This document shows positions 26,328-34,611 of a stretch of 64,000 bases of DNA, in pieces (position 1 is the first letter of the stretch; the number at the start of each line of letters is the position of its first letter). Under the pieces are notes generated by a model. It was not told the DNA's origin. It was given only the letters and a program-made list of their open reading frames with translations, and searched no databases. The stretch lies in assembly GCF_000019725.1 (NCBI RefSeq), contig NC_010505.1:3041001-3105000 (forward strand). The letters run 5' to 3'. The DNA comes from Methylobacterium radiotolerans JCM 2831 (GTDB taxonomy: Bacteria > Pseudomonadota > Alphaproteobacteria > Rhizobiales > Beijerinckiaceae). The translations under genes and the position numbers were made by a program.

Positions 26328-27016
26328 GCCACGGCTTCGACGCGGCCACGGCCGCTCCGGAGGCGCGCGGGGCCGAAGAGCCGCGCCTGCCGGGCCTCCT
26401 CGGCGCCTTCGACCGGGGCATGCGCCTCCTGAACAGGGTGATCCTGGCCCTGGGCGGTCTCTGCCTCGTGGCGGCCTGCCTCGTGCTCACCCACAGCGTC
26501 GTCGTCCGCTACCTCCTGAAGGAGCCGACGGAGTGGCAGGACGAGATGGCGGTGTTCCTGATCATCGGGGCCACCTTCCTGTCGGCGGCCGGCGTCCAGG
26601 CCAAGCGGGGGCACGTGGCGATCGAGGCGTTGACCGGTCTCCTCCCGCCGGCCGCGAACCGGGTGCGGCTCCTCCTGGCCGACCTGGTCAGCCTCGCCTT
26701 CTGCCTGTTCTTCGCGTGGAAGAGCTGGTCCCTCGATCACGAGGCCTGGGTCGACGGACAGGTCTCGCAATCGACCTGGGGGCCGCCGCTGTGGATCCCC
26801 TACACGCTCATGTCCGTCGGCATGAGCCTGCTGTGCCTCCAGTTCGTCCTGCAGATCGCGGAGGCCCTCGCCTACGGGCCGCGGGCCGCCGGATGGGCGC
26901 AGCCCAAGATCGGGCTCGGGGCCGACGTCAATCGCGACATGCACGGGGCGGCCGAGGTCGCGCCCCGAGGACCGGATCCGCTGGGTCAGACCGTTTCCGC
27001 GAAGGTTGAACGATGA
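26324..27016 (+). CDS. dctQ: TRAP transporter small permease DctQ
   Basis: A 230-residue four-helix membrane subunit. Hydrophobic segments are seen near residues 40-62, 80-98, 120-140 and 165-190, with the family landmarks EPTEWQDEMAVFLIIGATFL and KRGHVAIEAL. An extra polar N-terminus (about 35 residues) and a polar C-terminal tail (about 40 residues) make it longer than the usual 160-190 residues. It starts with GTG overlapping the dctP stop, and its own stop overlaps the dctM ATG, indicating tight translational coupling. Confidence 0.88.
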   Translation: MSHGFDAATAAPEARGAEEPRLPGLLGAFDRGMRLLNRVILALGGLCLVAACLVLTHSVVVRYLLKEPTEWQDEMAVFLIIGATFLSAAGVQAKRGHVAIEALTGLLPPAANRVRLLLADLVSLAFCLFFAWKSWSLDHEAWVDGQVSQSTWGPPLWIPYTLMSVGMSLLCLQFVLQIAEALAYGPRAAGWAQPKIGLGADVNRDMHGAAEVAPRGPDPLGQTVSAKVER

Positions 27017-28365
27017 GCACGGCCGCGATCGGCTTCCTGTACGCGGGCGCGACCCTCGGGGCGATGCTCTCGGGCATCCCCATCGCCTTCGCGCTGGGCT
27101 TCGTGGCGCTCACCTTCATGGTGGCGTTCATGCCCGGCGCCTCCCTCGATACGGTGGCGCAGAACGTCTACGAGGAGATGGCCTCGATCACCCTGCTGTC
27201 GATCCCGCTCTTCATCCTGAAGGGCGCTGCCATCGGCCGGTCCAAGGCCGGTCAGGATCTCTACACGGCCATGCATGCCTGGATGCACCGCATCCCGGGC
27301 GGCCTGGGCATCGCCAACGTCTTCGCCTGCGCGCTGTTCGCCGCCATGGCGGGCTCCAGCCCGGCCACCTGCTCGGCGATCGGCTCGGCCGGCATCCCGG
27401 AGATGCGCAAGCGCGGCTACTCGCCGGGCTTCGCGGCCGGGATCATCGCGGCGGGCGGCACGCTCGGCATCCTGCTGCCGCCCTCGATCACCATGATCCT
27501 GTACGCGGTCGCGGCCGAGCAGTCGCTCGGGCGCCTGTTCCTCGCGGGCATCGGGCCGGGTCTCCTGCTGGTGGGCCTGTTCGCCGCGTGGTCGATGGTG
27601 CGGTTCCGCTCCGAGTACGCCGCCGCCAAGGAGGCCCTGGAGCGCGGCGGGCCGGCCTCGCCGATCCTGGCCGACGAGCAGTACAGCATGGCGCAGCGGT
27701 TCTCGACGCTGCCGCGGGTCCTGCCCTTCGTGGTCCTGCTCACCGGCGTGATGGTGGCGCTCTACGGCGGCTACGCCACGCCGTCCGAGACCGCGGGCCT
27801 CGGCGGGCTGATGGCCCTGGCGCTGATCGCCGCGATCTACGGCGTCTGGCGCTTCCGCGACGTCACGCCGATTCTGACGGCGACGCTGCGGGAATCGACC
27901 ATGCTGATGCTGATCATCGGCATGTCGCTCCTCTACGCCTACGTGATGAGCTACCTGCACATCTCGCAATCGGCCGCCGCCGCGATCGTCGCGATGCAGC
28001 TCTCTCCCTGGGTACTGCTCGTGACCATCCTGGCGCTGGTGATCGCGCTCGGCTTCTTCCTGCCGCCGGTCTCGATCATCCTGATGACGGCGCCGATCAT
28101 CCTGCCACCGCTCAAGGCCGCCGGTTTCGACCTCGTCTGGTTCGGCGTCGTGATGACCATCACCATGGAGATGGGCCTGATCCACCCGCCGGTGGGCCTG
28201 AACATCTTCGTCATCAAGAACATCGCCCCCGACATCCCGCTCTCGGACATCATCTGGGGCACCTTGCCCTTCGTGATCCTGATGGCGGTGGCGATCCTGA
28301 TCCTGTGCCTCGTGCCGGGCATCGCGATGTGGCTGCCGGACCTGCTGCTGACGACGACGCGGTAG
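27013..28365 (+). CDS. dctM: TRAP transporter large permease DctM
   Basis: A 450-residue membrane protein that forms the sodium-driven translocation channel. It has about twelve hydrophobic segments and the DctM patterns LLSIPLFILKGAAIGRS near residue 62, MAGSSPATCSAIG near 112 and GTLGILLPPSITMILYAV near 152, repeated in inverted topology later as PPVSIILMTAPIILPPL. It overlaps dctQ by 4 bp. A strong hairpin 24 bp downstream (28389-28426) probably ends the operon. Confidence 0.93.
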   Translation: MSTAAIGFLYAGATLGAMLSGIPIAFALGFVALTFMVAFMPGASLDTVAQNVYEEMASITLLSIPLFILKGAAIGRSKAGQDLYTAMHAWMHRIPGGLGIANVFACALFAAMAGSSPATCSAIGSAGIPEMRKRGYSPGFAAGIIAAGGTLGILLPPSITMILYAVAAEQSLGRLFLAGIGPGLLLVGLFAAWSMVRFRSEYAAAKEALERGGPASPILADEQYSMAQRFSTLPRVLPFVVLLTGVMVALYGGYATPSETAGLGGLMALALIAAIYGVWRFRDVTPILTATLRESTMLMLIIGMSLLYAYVMSYLHISQSAAAAIVAMQLSPWVLLVTILALVIALGFFLPPVSIILMTAPIILPPLKAAGFDLVWFGVVMTITMEMGLIHPPVGLNIFVIKNIAPDIPLSDIIWGTLPFVILMAVAILILCLVPGIAMWLPDLLLTTTR

Positions 28366-28388
28366 GTCGAGACGCGCAACGAGTCCGC

Positions 28389-28426
28389 GCGGCGGGCCCC
28401 TCTCCGCCCGGAGAGAGGCCCGCCGC
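28389..28426 (+). terminator. Hairpin after dctM (probable terminator)
   Basis: A 17-bp stem with one mismatch: the left arm begins GCGGCGGGCC and the right arm ends GGCCCGCCGC. The loop is 4 nt. It is 24 bp after the dctM stop. There is no T-run, as is common in very GC-rich genomes. Confidence 0.6.
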
Positions 28427-28561
28427 GTGAGGAGACGCGGTCGAGCGAGCGCCGCGTTCCGCGCAGCTACCACCCGCGTCGGCGCTCTGGCCGCCGCGCC
28501 CGGAGCCGCCTATGGCAGCGCGCGCGCCGCGCCGCGCAGATCTCGAGCTCCGGATCGAACC

Positions 28562-29029
28562 ATGAGCCTCACTTCCGTGCGCGCCTTCTTCGCCGAGAAG
28601 GCGCCCGACATCGCGGTCATCGTCCTGGAAACCAGCACCGCGACCGTCGCCGAGGCGGCAGAGGGCCACGGCGTCGTCCCGGCGCAGATCGCCAAGACGC
28701 TCTCGATCCGCGTCGGCGAGCAGGTCGCCCTGGTGGTGACGCGCGGCGACGCGCGCCTCGACAACCGGAAGGCCAAGGCCGCCTTCGGCGGCAAGGTGCG
28801 GATGCTCGATCTCGGCGAGGTCGAGGCCGTGACCGGCCATCCGGTGGGCGGCGTCTGCCCCTTCGGCCTGCCGACGCCGCTGCCGGTCTACTGCGACGTC
28901 TCGCTGAGGGCGTTCGACGAGGTGGTGCCGGCGGCCGGCAGCACCCACAGCTCGGTGCGGATCGCGCCGGCGCGTATGGCCGAGCTCACCGGCGCCGCCT
29001 GGGTCGATGTCTGCGCGCTGCCGGGCTGA
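28562..29029 (+). CDS. YbaK/EbsC-family aminoacyl-tRNA deacylase
   Basis: A 155-residue editing-domain protein that likely hydrolyses mischarged aminoacyl-tRNA (Cys- or Pro-type) in trans. The fold signature shows AQIAKTLSIRVGEQVALVV near residue 40, where the Lys is the catalytic residue of the family. GDARLDNRKAKAAFG and the GHPVGGVCPFGL loop near 97 follow, and a C-terminal AAGSTHSSVRI segment carries the usual Gly-rich end. The free-standing length fits YbaK. The 197-bp gap before it holds the dctM hairpin and no gene. Not obviously linked to its neighbours. Confidence 0.85.
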   Translation: MSLTSVRAFFAEKAPDIAVIVLETSTATVAEAAEGHGVVPAQIAKTLSIRVGEQVALVVTRGDARLDNRKAKAAFGGKVRMLDLGEVEAVTGHPVGGVCPFGLPTPLPVYCDVSLRAFDEVVPAAGSTHSSVRIAPARMAELTGAAWVDVCALPG

Positions 29030-29072
29030 GCGGCGTGGTCAGCGCCGTTCCCGCTCCGCACGAGGCGCGGGT

Positions 29073-29211
29073 CCCCTCTCCCGTGCGGGAGAGGGACAGG
29101 GTGAGGGATCAGGTCTGTCCGGACGAGGCGCGCGCGGTCAACGCAGGATCGCGCGCTTGATCCTGAACGTTCTCGTCCCTCACCCCAACCCTCTCCCGCA
29201 CGAGAGAGGGG
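29073..29211. repeat. Inverted pair of 36-bp intergenic repeats between convergent genes
   Basis: Unit 1 (29073-29108) and unit 2 (29176-29211) are reverse complements with 4 mismatches in 36 bp and a 67-nt spacer. Each unit contains CCCTCTCCCG; in unit 1 this forms its own 10-bp perfect stem with CGGGAGAGGG. The pair lies between convergent ybaK and enoyl-CoA hydratase genes, so it can form a large stem on either transcript. The remainder of the 29030-29281 gap has no gene. Confidence 0.75.
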
Positions 29212-29281
29212 GCATGGCGCCACTGTCTCGACACCGAAGACGCCTTCCCTCCGGACTGTCGCGGCACGACCGGGAGCGGTC

Positions 29282-30094
29282 CTAGCGCCCGGTCCAGTTG
29301 GGCGTGCGCTTGCCGAGGAAGGCCTCCATGCCCTCGCGGAAGTCCTGGCTCATGTAGCACATGAGGATCAGGTCATCGCCGGGATGCGGGGCGCCCTCGG
29401 CGCCGGCCTCCTCCTCGGCGAGGCGCCGCAGCCCCTCCTTGGTCGCCTGCATGGTCAGCGGCGCGTGGTTGGCCAGCAGCTGCGCCAGGGTGTCCACCCG
29501 CTCGGTGAGCGCGGCGCGATCGTCCACCATCTCGCCGATGAGCCCGATGCCGAGCGCCTCCTCGGCGCCGACGAGGCGGGCGGTGAAGATGATGTCCTTG
29601 ACCCGCGCCGGGCCGATCAGGCCGGAGAGGCGCTTGAGGTTGCCCTGGCTCAGGCAGTTGCCGAGGGTGCGGGCGATCGGGAAGCCGAATCGCGCGTCGC
29701 GGGTGGCGATCCGCAGGTCGCAGGCTGCCGCGATGGCCGCGCCGCCGCCCGTGCAGGCCCCGGCGATCGCCGCGATGGTCGGCACCCGCAGCCGCTCCAG
29801 GGAGCCCAGCACCTTGTCCATGAAGCGCTCGTAGCCCAGCGCGTCCTCGGCGGTGCTGAAGTCGCGGAACTGGGCGATGTCGGTCCCGGCCGCGAAGGCC
29901 TTGTCGCCCGCGCCGGTGATGATCAGCGCCTTGACCGCCGGATTCTCGGCGATCGCCTCGCAGCAGGTGATCAGGCCCTGATACATCGCGAAGGTGAGCG
30001 CGTTGCGCGCCTGCGGGCGGTTCAGGACGATGCGGGCGATGCCGGCCTCGTCGATGGTGAACAGCAGCTCGTCGGTCGCGGGCTTGGCGGTCAT
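29282..30094 (-). CDS. Enoyl-CoA hydratase/isomerase family protein
   Basis: A 270-residue crotonase-fold enzyme that hydrates or isomerises an unsaturated acyl-CoA. The CoA-binding ALIITGAGDKAFAAGTDIAQF stretch gives the first oxyanion loop, and GACTGGGAAIAAACDLRIA near residue 115 gives the second. At the usual catalytic Glu position the chain reads IARTLGNCLS, so one canonical Glu is not obvious and the reaction may differ from simple hydration. It is the last gene of a leftward operon after a CaiB transferase (24-bp gap) and an MFS transporter. The group may activate and modify an imported carboxylate such as a carnitine-like or hydroxy acid. Confidence 0.85.
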   Translation of the reverse strand: MTAKPATDELLFTIDEAGIARIVLNRPQARNALTFAMYQGLITCCEAIAENPAVKALIITGAGDKAFAAGTDIAQFRDFSTAEDALGYERFMDKVLGSLERLRVPTIAAIAGACTGGGAAIAAACDLRIATRDARFGFPIARTLGNCLSQGNLKRLSGLIGPARVKDIIFTARLVGAEEALGIGLIGEMVDDRAALTERVDTLAQLLANHAPLTMQATKEGLRRLAEEEAGAEGAPHPGDDLILMCYMSQDFREGMEAFLGKRTPNWTGR

Positions 30095-30118
30095 GCGCGG
30101 CGTCTCCGGGTGGCGGCG

Positions 30119-31339
30119 TCAGGCCGCGGTCTCGCGGACCACGCCCCGCGCGATCAGCGCGTCGATCTCGGCCGGCGCGTACCCGGCCTCGGCCAGGATC
30201 GCCCGGGAATGCTCGCCGAGCAACGGGGCCGGCCCATGCACGCGTCCCGGCGTCTCGGAGAACTTCACCGGCAGGCCCAGGGTCTTCATGCGCCCGACCC
30301 GCGGGTGATCCACCTCGACCACCATCTCGCGGGCGAGCGCCTGCGGGTCGCGGTGCATCGCGTTCACGTCGAGGACCGGTCCGGCCGGCACGCCGCCGGC
30401 CTCGAGCCGGGCGAGCCACTCGGCCGAGCTGTGGGCCCGGAAGATCGGCGCGAGGGTCGCGGCGAGGTCGTGCCGGTTGGCCATCCGGTCGCGGTTGAGC
30501 GCGAAGCGCGGGTCCTCGGCGAGGTCGTCGGCGCCGATGGCCTTGAGCAGGCGCAGCCAGTTGGTCTGGTTGGCCGCGCCGATCGTGATCCAGCCGTCGG
30601 CGGTCTCGAAGGCCTCGTAGGGGGCGTTCAGCGGATGGGCCGAGCCCATCGGGCCGGGCGCGATCCCGGTCGCCATGGCGATGGCCGACTGCCAGTAGGT
30701 GTGGGTGATGCCGGCCTCGAACAGCGACGTGTCGACCGCCTGCCCCCGGCCCGTCCGGAGCCGGTTCGCGTAGGCGGCCAGGACGCCCATGGCGGCCAGG
30801 ATGCCGGCGGTGATGTCGGTGACCGGCGGCCCGCACTTCATCGGCGGTCGCCCGGGGCCCTCCCCGGTCACCGACATGAGGCCGCTCATGCCCTGCGCCA
30901 CGAGGTCGAATCCGGCCCGGTCGGCGTAGGGACCGGTGCGGCCGAAGCCGGAGAGCGAGCAGTAGACCAGCTCGGGGAACTCGACCTTCAGGGTCTCGTA
31001 CCCGATCCCGAGGCGCTCCATCGTGCCGCCGCGGTAGTTCTCGATCAGGGCGTCCGCGCCCTTGAGCAGGCGGCGCAGGACCGCGACGCCGTCCGGATCC
31101 TTCAGGTCGAGGCTGATGCCGCGCTTGCCGCGGTTCATCATCATGTAGGCGGCGCTCTCGCCCTCGAGGGCGGGCGGGACGGTGCGACGGGTGTCGTCGC
31201 CCTCCATCTTCTCGACCTTGATCACCTCCGCGCCCATGTCGGCGAGCATCAACCCGCAGACCGGCCCGGCCATGATGTGGGCGAGCTCGATCACCCGCAT
31301 CCCGGCGAGCGGGCCCGACCGCTTCATCGTTTCCGCCAT
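30119..31339 (-). CDS. CaiB/BaiF-type (class III) CoA transferase
   Basis: A 406-residue family III CoA transferase that moves CoA between carboxylates. The N-terminus GMRVIELAHIMAGPVCGLML, with ADMGAEVIKVE after it, is characteristic. The catalytic Asp is likely in ISLDLKDPDG near residue 75. ENYRGGTMERLG and YCSLSGFGRTGPYADRAGFD follow near 110-145. The gene lies 6 bp after the MFS transporter and 24 bp before the enoyl-CoA hydratase. In this setting the transporter would bring in an acid, this enzyme would make its CoA ester, and the hydratase-like protein would act on that. Confidence 0.9.
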   Translation of the reverse strand: MAETMKRSGPLAGMRVIELAHIMAGPVCGLMLADMGAEVIKVEKMEGDDTRRTVPPALEGESAAYMMMNRGKRGISLDLKDPDGVAVLRRLLKGADALIENYRGGTMERLGIGYETLKVEFPELVYCSLSGFGRTGPYADRAGFDLVAQGMSGLMSVTGEGPGRPPMKCGPPVTDITAGILAAMGVLAAYANRLRTGRGQAVDTSLFEAGITHTYWQSAIAMATGIAPGPMGSAHPLNAPYEAFETADGWITIGAANQTNWLRLLKAIGADDLAEDPRFALNRDRMANRHDLAATLAPIFRAHSSAEWLARLEAGGVPAGPVLDVNAMHRDPQALAREMVVEVDHPRVGRMKTLGLPVKFSETPGRVHGPAPLLGEHSRAILAEAGYAPAEIDALIARGVVRETAA

Positions 31340-31345
31340 CGCGCC

Positions 31346-32638
31346 CTACTCCCCGGCCGGCACGGTGGCCGCGGGGGCGACCGGCGGCGTGACGGGATCC
31401 ACGAACTCCCGCTCGGGGTGCATGGTGAAGGCCAGCGCGGCGCCGAGCAGGCACAGGCCGATCGAGCCGACGAAGGGCAGCGTCCAGCTCCCGGTCGCGT
31501 CCACGATGACGCCGAAGACGATCGGCGAGACGATCGCCGCCACGGCCGAGCCGGTGTTCATCAGCCCGCTGGCGGTCCCGGCATATTTCGGCGCGATATC
31601 CATCGGCACGGACCAGATCGGTCCGATCACGAGCTCGGCGAAGAAGAAGCCGGAGGACAGGAGCAGCGCCACGAGCGTCAGGTCCCGCGTCATGAACACG
31701 CCGGCGAGGCTGGCGGCGGCCCCGAGGAAGCCGATCACGATCACCGACAGGCGCGCGAGCTTCACGTTGCCGGTGCGGTGCAGGATCGAGTCGCTGAGCA
31801 TGCCGCCGACCGTGTCGCCGACGACGCCCGCGAAGAACACGCCCGAGGCGAACAGGGCCGAGTTCTTCAGGTCGAGGCTGTAGTTCTCCTTGAAGAAGCT
31901 CGGGAGCCAGCCGAGGAACAGCCACAGGGTCCAGCCGTAGCAGAAATACGTGATGGAGACCGGCAGCATGCGGCGGGTCAGGGCGCCCCACGGCACGCTC
32001 TGCTTCGCGCCGACCTTGCGGGGCGGCGGCAGCGTGTCGAGCTCCGCCTTGGTGATCGCCGGATGCTCGGACGGGTCGTCACGGAAGTACAGCCACCAGA
32101 TCGCGACCCAGACGAAGCTCACCGCGCCGAGGATCACGAAGCTGGTCCGCCAGCCGAAATGGTAGATCAGGAAGGCGACGATCGGGGGCGCCACCGCGTT
32201 GCCGAGCCGCGCGAAGGCGTGGGTGATGCCCTGCGCGAAGCCGCGCCGGCCGGGCGCCGTCCAGTTCTGCATGGCGCGGGTGGCGGTCGGGAAGGTCGCG
32301 CCCTCGCCGAAGCCGAGCAGCACCCGGGCCAAGAACAGGCTCACGAGACCGCCGACCATGCCGGTCAGGATGGTCGCCGAGGCCCAGATCACCCCGCAGG
32401 CGAGCAGCGTGCGCCGGGCGCCGAACTTGTCGCCGACCGACCCGCCGATCACCTGGAAGATCGCGTACGGGTAGGCGAAGGCCGACAGGATCAGACCGAA
32501 ATCGGTCTTCGACATGCCGAAATCGCGCATGATCTCCGCGCCGGCCGTGGCGATGTTCACCCGGTCCAGATAGGTGATGAAGTACATCACACAGAGCAGG
32601 CCGAGCACGCCGTTCGTGGCGCTGAAGCGCTTCGACAT
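31346..32638 (-). CDS. MFS transporter, anion:cation symporter (ACS) type
   Basis: A 430-residue membrane protein with about 12 hydrophobic segments in two sixes. The first loop shows YLDRVNIATAGAEIM, typical for the ACS family (glucarate, galactonate or phthalate-type organic anion importers). GDKFGARRTL follows segment 2, and FGEGATFPTATRAMQNW lies near residue 115. It is the first gene of a leftward operon with the CoA transferase and enoyl-CoA hydratase genes, which points to uptake of an organic acid that is then CoA-activated. The 223-bp upstream gap holds the promoter and the narK terminator. Confidence 0.88.
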   Translation of the reverse strand: MSKRFSATNGVLGLLCVMYFITYLDRVNIATAGAEIMRDFGMSKTDFGLILSAFAYPYAIFQVIGGSVGDKFGARRTLLACGVIWASATILTGMVGGLVSLFLARVLLGFGEGATFPTATRAMQNWTAPGRRGFAQGITHAFARLGNAVAPPIVAFLIYHFGWRTSFVILGAVSFVWVAIWWLYFRDDPSEHPAITKAELDTLPPPRKVGAKQSVPWGALTRRMLPVSITYFCYGWTLWLFLGWLPSFFKENYSLDLKNSALFASGVFFAGVVGDTVGGMLSDSILHRTGNVKLARLSVIVIGFLGAAASLAGVFMTRDLTLVALLLSSGFFFAELVIGPIWSVPMDIAPKYAGTASGLMNTGSAVAAIVSPIVFGVIVDATGSWTLPFVGSIGLCLLGAALAFTMHPEREFVDPVTPPVAPAATVPAGE

Positions 32639-32797
32639 CGACCGTTCCTCCCATGGGGCGCCGCCTCTCGCGGTCGCCGGGCGCCTCGGCGTCGCGGCCG
32701 GGCACCTTCTCGTAATGCATTATTCAAACGCGTTGCGAGGCGGAAGGCAACCGCCGACCTGCATCCGGCACGCGAATTCCTCGTTCGCGCTGCAACT

Positions 32798-32823
32798 GAA
32801 AACGGGGACCCCAGGGTCCCCGT
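32798..32823 (-). terminator. Intrinsic terminator of the NarK-like gene
   Basis: Read leftward: perfect stem ACGGGGACCC and GGGTCCCCGT (32802-32823) followed directly by TTTTC. It lies 39 bp beyond the stop of the leftward MFS gene. It is the clearest Rho-independent terminator in the window. Confidence 0.8.
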
Positions 32824-32861
32824 CACAGGTCGTTCGCCGCTACGAGACGCTGCGGCGGCGG

Positions 32862-34112
32862 TCAGGCGGTCGCGGGCCGCAGCTGGCCCTGCTCGGCCTC
32901 GGCCGCGGTGCCGAGTGCCTTGCCGCGCGGCCCGACCCAGCTCCCGACCCACTTCCGCTGCCAGAGCGCGAGGCAGCCGAGGACGACCGCCGTGAAGGCG
33001 GCGTAGCCGACGAAGCCCAGCGAGAACGAGCCGGTATACTGCTTGGACAGGCCCATGACGTTCGGCAGGATCGCGCCGCCCAGCGCCCCGATCTCGCCGA
33101 TCATCGAGCCGGCCACGGCCGTGTTGGTCGGCCAGCGCAGCGGAACGAGCTGGAACAGCGCGCCGTTGCCGGCCCCGAGGGCCGCGAAGCACAGCATGAA
33201 CAGGAGCGTCGTGAGCGCCAGGGAGGGGGTCGCGGTCAGCGACAGCAGCGTGGCGATCGCCGCGAGCAGCACCACCGACAGGACCGCGATCCCGCCCATC
33301 CGGTCGGCGAAGTAGCCCCCGACGATCCGGATGCCCGAGCCCATGAAGGCCGCCAGCATGGTCAGGCGCCCGGCCTCGACCTTCGTCACCGCGAACTGCT
33401 CGTAGAAGAAGGTCGGCAGGAAGTTCGAGAGGCCGATGAAGCCGCCGAAGGTGATGACGTAGATCAGCGAGAACGCCCAGCCGTCCTTGGTGAACAGACA
33501 GGAGACGTGCTCCTTGAAGGTCTGGTGCTCGCAGTCCGGCGGCTCCTTGGCGAGCACGATCATGATCGCGAGGGGCAGCAGCATGACGACGCCCGCGAAG
33601 GCGTAGGTGGTCTGCCAGCCGTAGGCCTGGGCCAGCGGCGGGGCGAACAGCACGGCCAGCACGGTGCCGGAATTGCCGGCGCCCGCGATGCCCATCGCCA
33701 GCCCCTTGTGCTCCGGCGGGAACCAGCCCGAGCCGAGGGACAGCGCGACGCCGAAGGACGCGCCGGCGATGCCGAGCAGGACGCCCATGGCGAGGACGTC
33801 GTTGTAGGAGGAGACGAAGAGATAGCCGTAGGCCATCGCCAGCATGATCACGCTCATCTCGGTGATCGCGGCGTTCTTCCGGCCGATATACTGGGCCAGA
33901 ACGCCGAGCGGGAAGCGCATCAGCGCTCCGGCGAGGATCGGCAGCGAGATCATGAAGCCGGTCTGGGCCGGCGAGAGCTTGAAGGTCTCGGTGATGAACG
34001 GCCCCATGGCGCCGTTCAGGACCCAGATGGCGAAACAGAAATCGAAGTAGAGGAATGCCGCGAACAGCGTCGGGGGGTGACCCGACTTCATCACCGTTTT
34101 GAAGCTGGCCAT
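32862..34112 (-). CDS. NarK-type nitrate/nitrite MFS transporter
   Basis: A 416-residue membrane protein of the nitrate/nitrite porter family with about 12 hydrophobic segments. The first helix is preceded by TLFAAFLYFDFCFAIWVLNG. The family signature is seen as GIAGAGNSGTVLAVLFAPPL near residue 150 (nitrate signature 1 type GNxG) and again as AGSMIGEIGALGGAILPN near 325. The conserved Arg of helix 2 is in LMRFPLGVLAQYIGRK. No nitrate reductase gene is nearby, so assignment to nitrate rather than another anion is family-based. A perfect terminator follows the gene. Confidence 0.8.
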   Translation of the reverse strand: MASFKTVMKSGHPPTLFAAFLYFDFCFAIWVLNGAMGPFITETFKLSPAQTGFMISLPILAGALMRFPLGVLAQYIGRKNAAITEMSVIMLAMAYGYLFVSSYNDVLAMGVLLGIAGASFGVALSLGSGWFPPEHKGLAMGIAGAGNSGTVLAVLFAPPLAQAYGWQTTYAFAGVVMLLPLAIMIVLAKEPPDCEHQTFKEHVSCLFTKDGWAFSLIYVITFGGFIGLSNFLPTFFYEQFAVTKVEAGRLTMLAAFMGSGIRIVGGYFADRMGGIAVLSVVLLAAIATLLSLTATPSLALTTLLFMLCFAALGAGNGALFQLVPLRWPTNTAVAGSMIGEIGALGGAILPNVMGLSKQYTGSFSLGFVGYAAFTAVVLGCLALWQRKWVGSWVGPRGKALGTAAEAEQGQLRPATA

Positions 34113-34465
34113 AGCTGGTGCTCGTCGTAAGTGGGCGAACCGCCACGCGGTCGCTCATGCCGGGGATCCGGACTCACACCGTCCGCTGTTTGGAGCGCCG
34201 TTGCTCCGCCGCCGCAGCAGGCGCGGCTGAGTGGGCAATGCAGCAAGCGTGCCATACCGCACGGGACGCGTGCCGCGCGGTCCGCCCGGCTCCGGCGGTC
34301 TCCGGGCCGGACCTCCGCCCGCCGAGTCGCTGCCGCTCGGCGAGGCAGGCGTGCCGAGTAAACGGGCGCCCGCCCGACGCGCTCACGGATCGGTGAGCGA
34401 CGCCGTCGAAATCATTGCTGCACGAGGGCAACACAGGCGCGGAGAAACGACCCGGAAGACCCTGT

Positions 34466-34494
34466 AAGTTGCCCTCGATCAACGTCGGCAACTT
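34466..34494. promoter_or_regulatory. Inverted repeat upstream of L,D-transpeptidase; otherwise empty 499-bp gap
   Basis: Perfect 8-bp repeat AAGTTGCC (34466-34473) and GGCAACTT (34487-34494) with 13 nt between, 118 bp before the transpeptidase start. It could be an operator or leader hairpin. The whole gap 34113-34611 between the divergent NarK-like gene and the transpeptidase shows no convincing ORF or RNA gene; short ORFs there lack start signals and recognisable sequence. Confidence 0.4.
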
Positions 34495-34611
34495 GGCGGT
34501 AAAGCGCGACCTTTGCTAAGCCCCGGGATGAGCTGCGCCGCGACTTCGTGCGGGCCCGCTCGCCTGCGCGTCGCGGCAAGCCCCGGCGACGCCTCCCGAG
34601 GAATTCGAACC

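Noticed and set aside
29384..32995. 1203-codon plus-strand ORF covering three minus-strand genes
   Set aside because: It runs through the enoyl-CoA hydratase, CaiB and MFS genes and their gaps; it is an antisense artefact.
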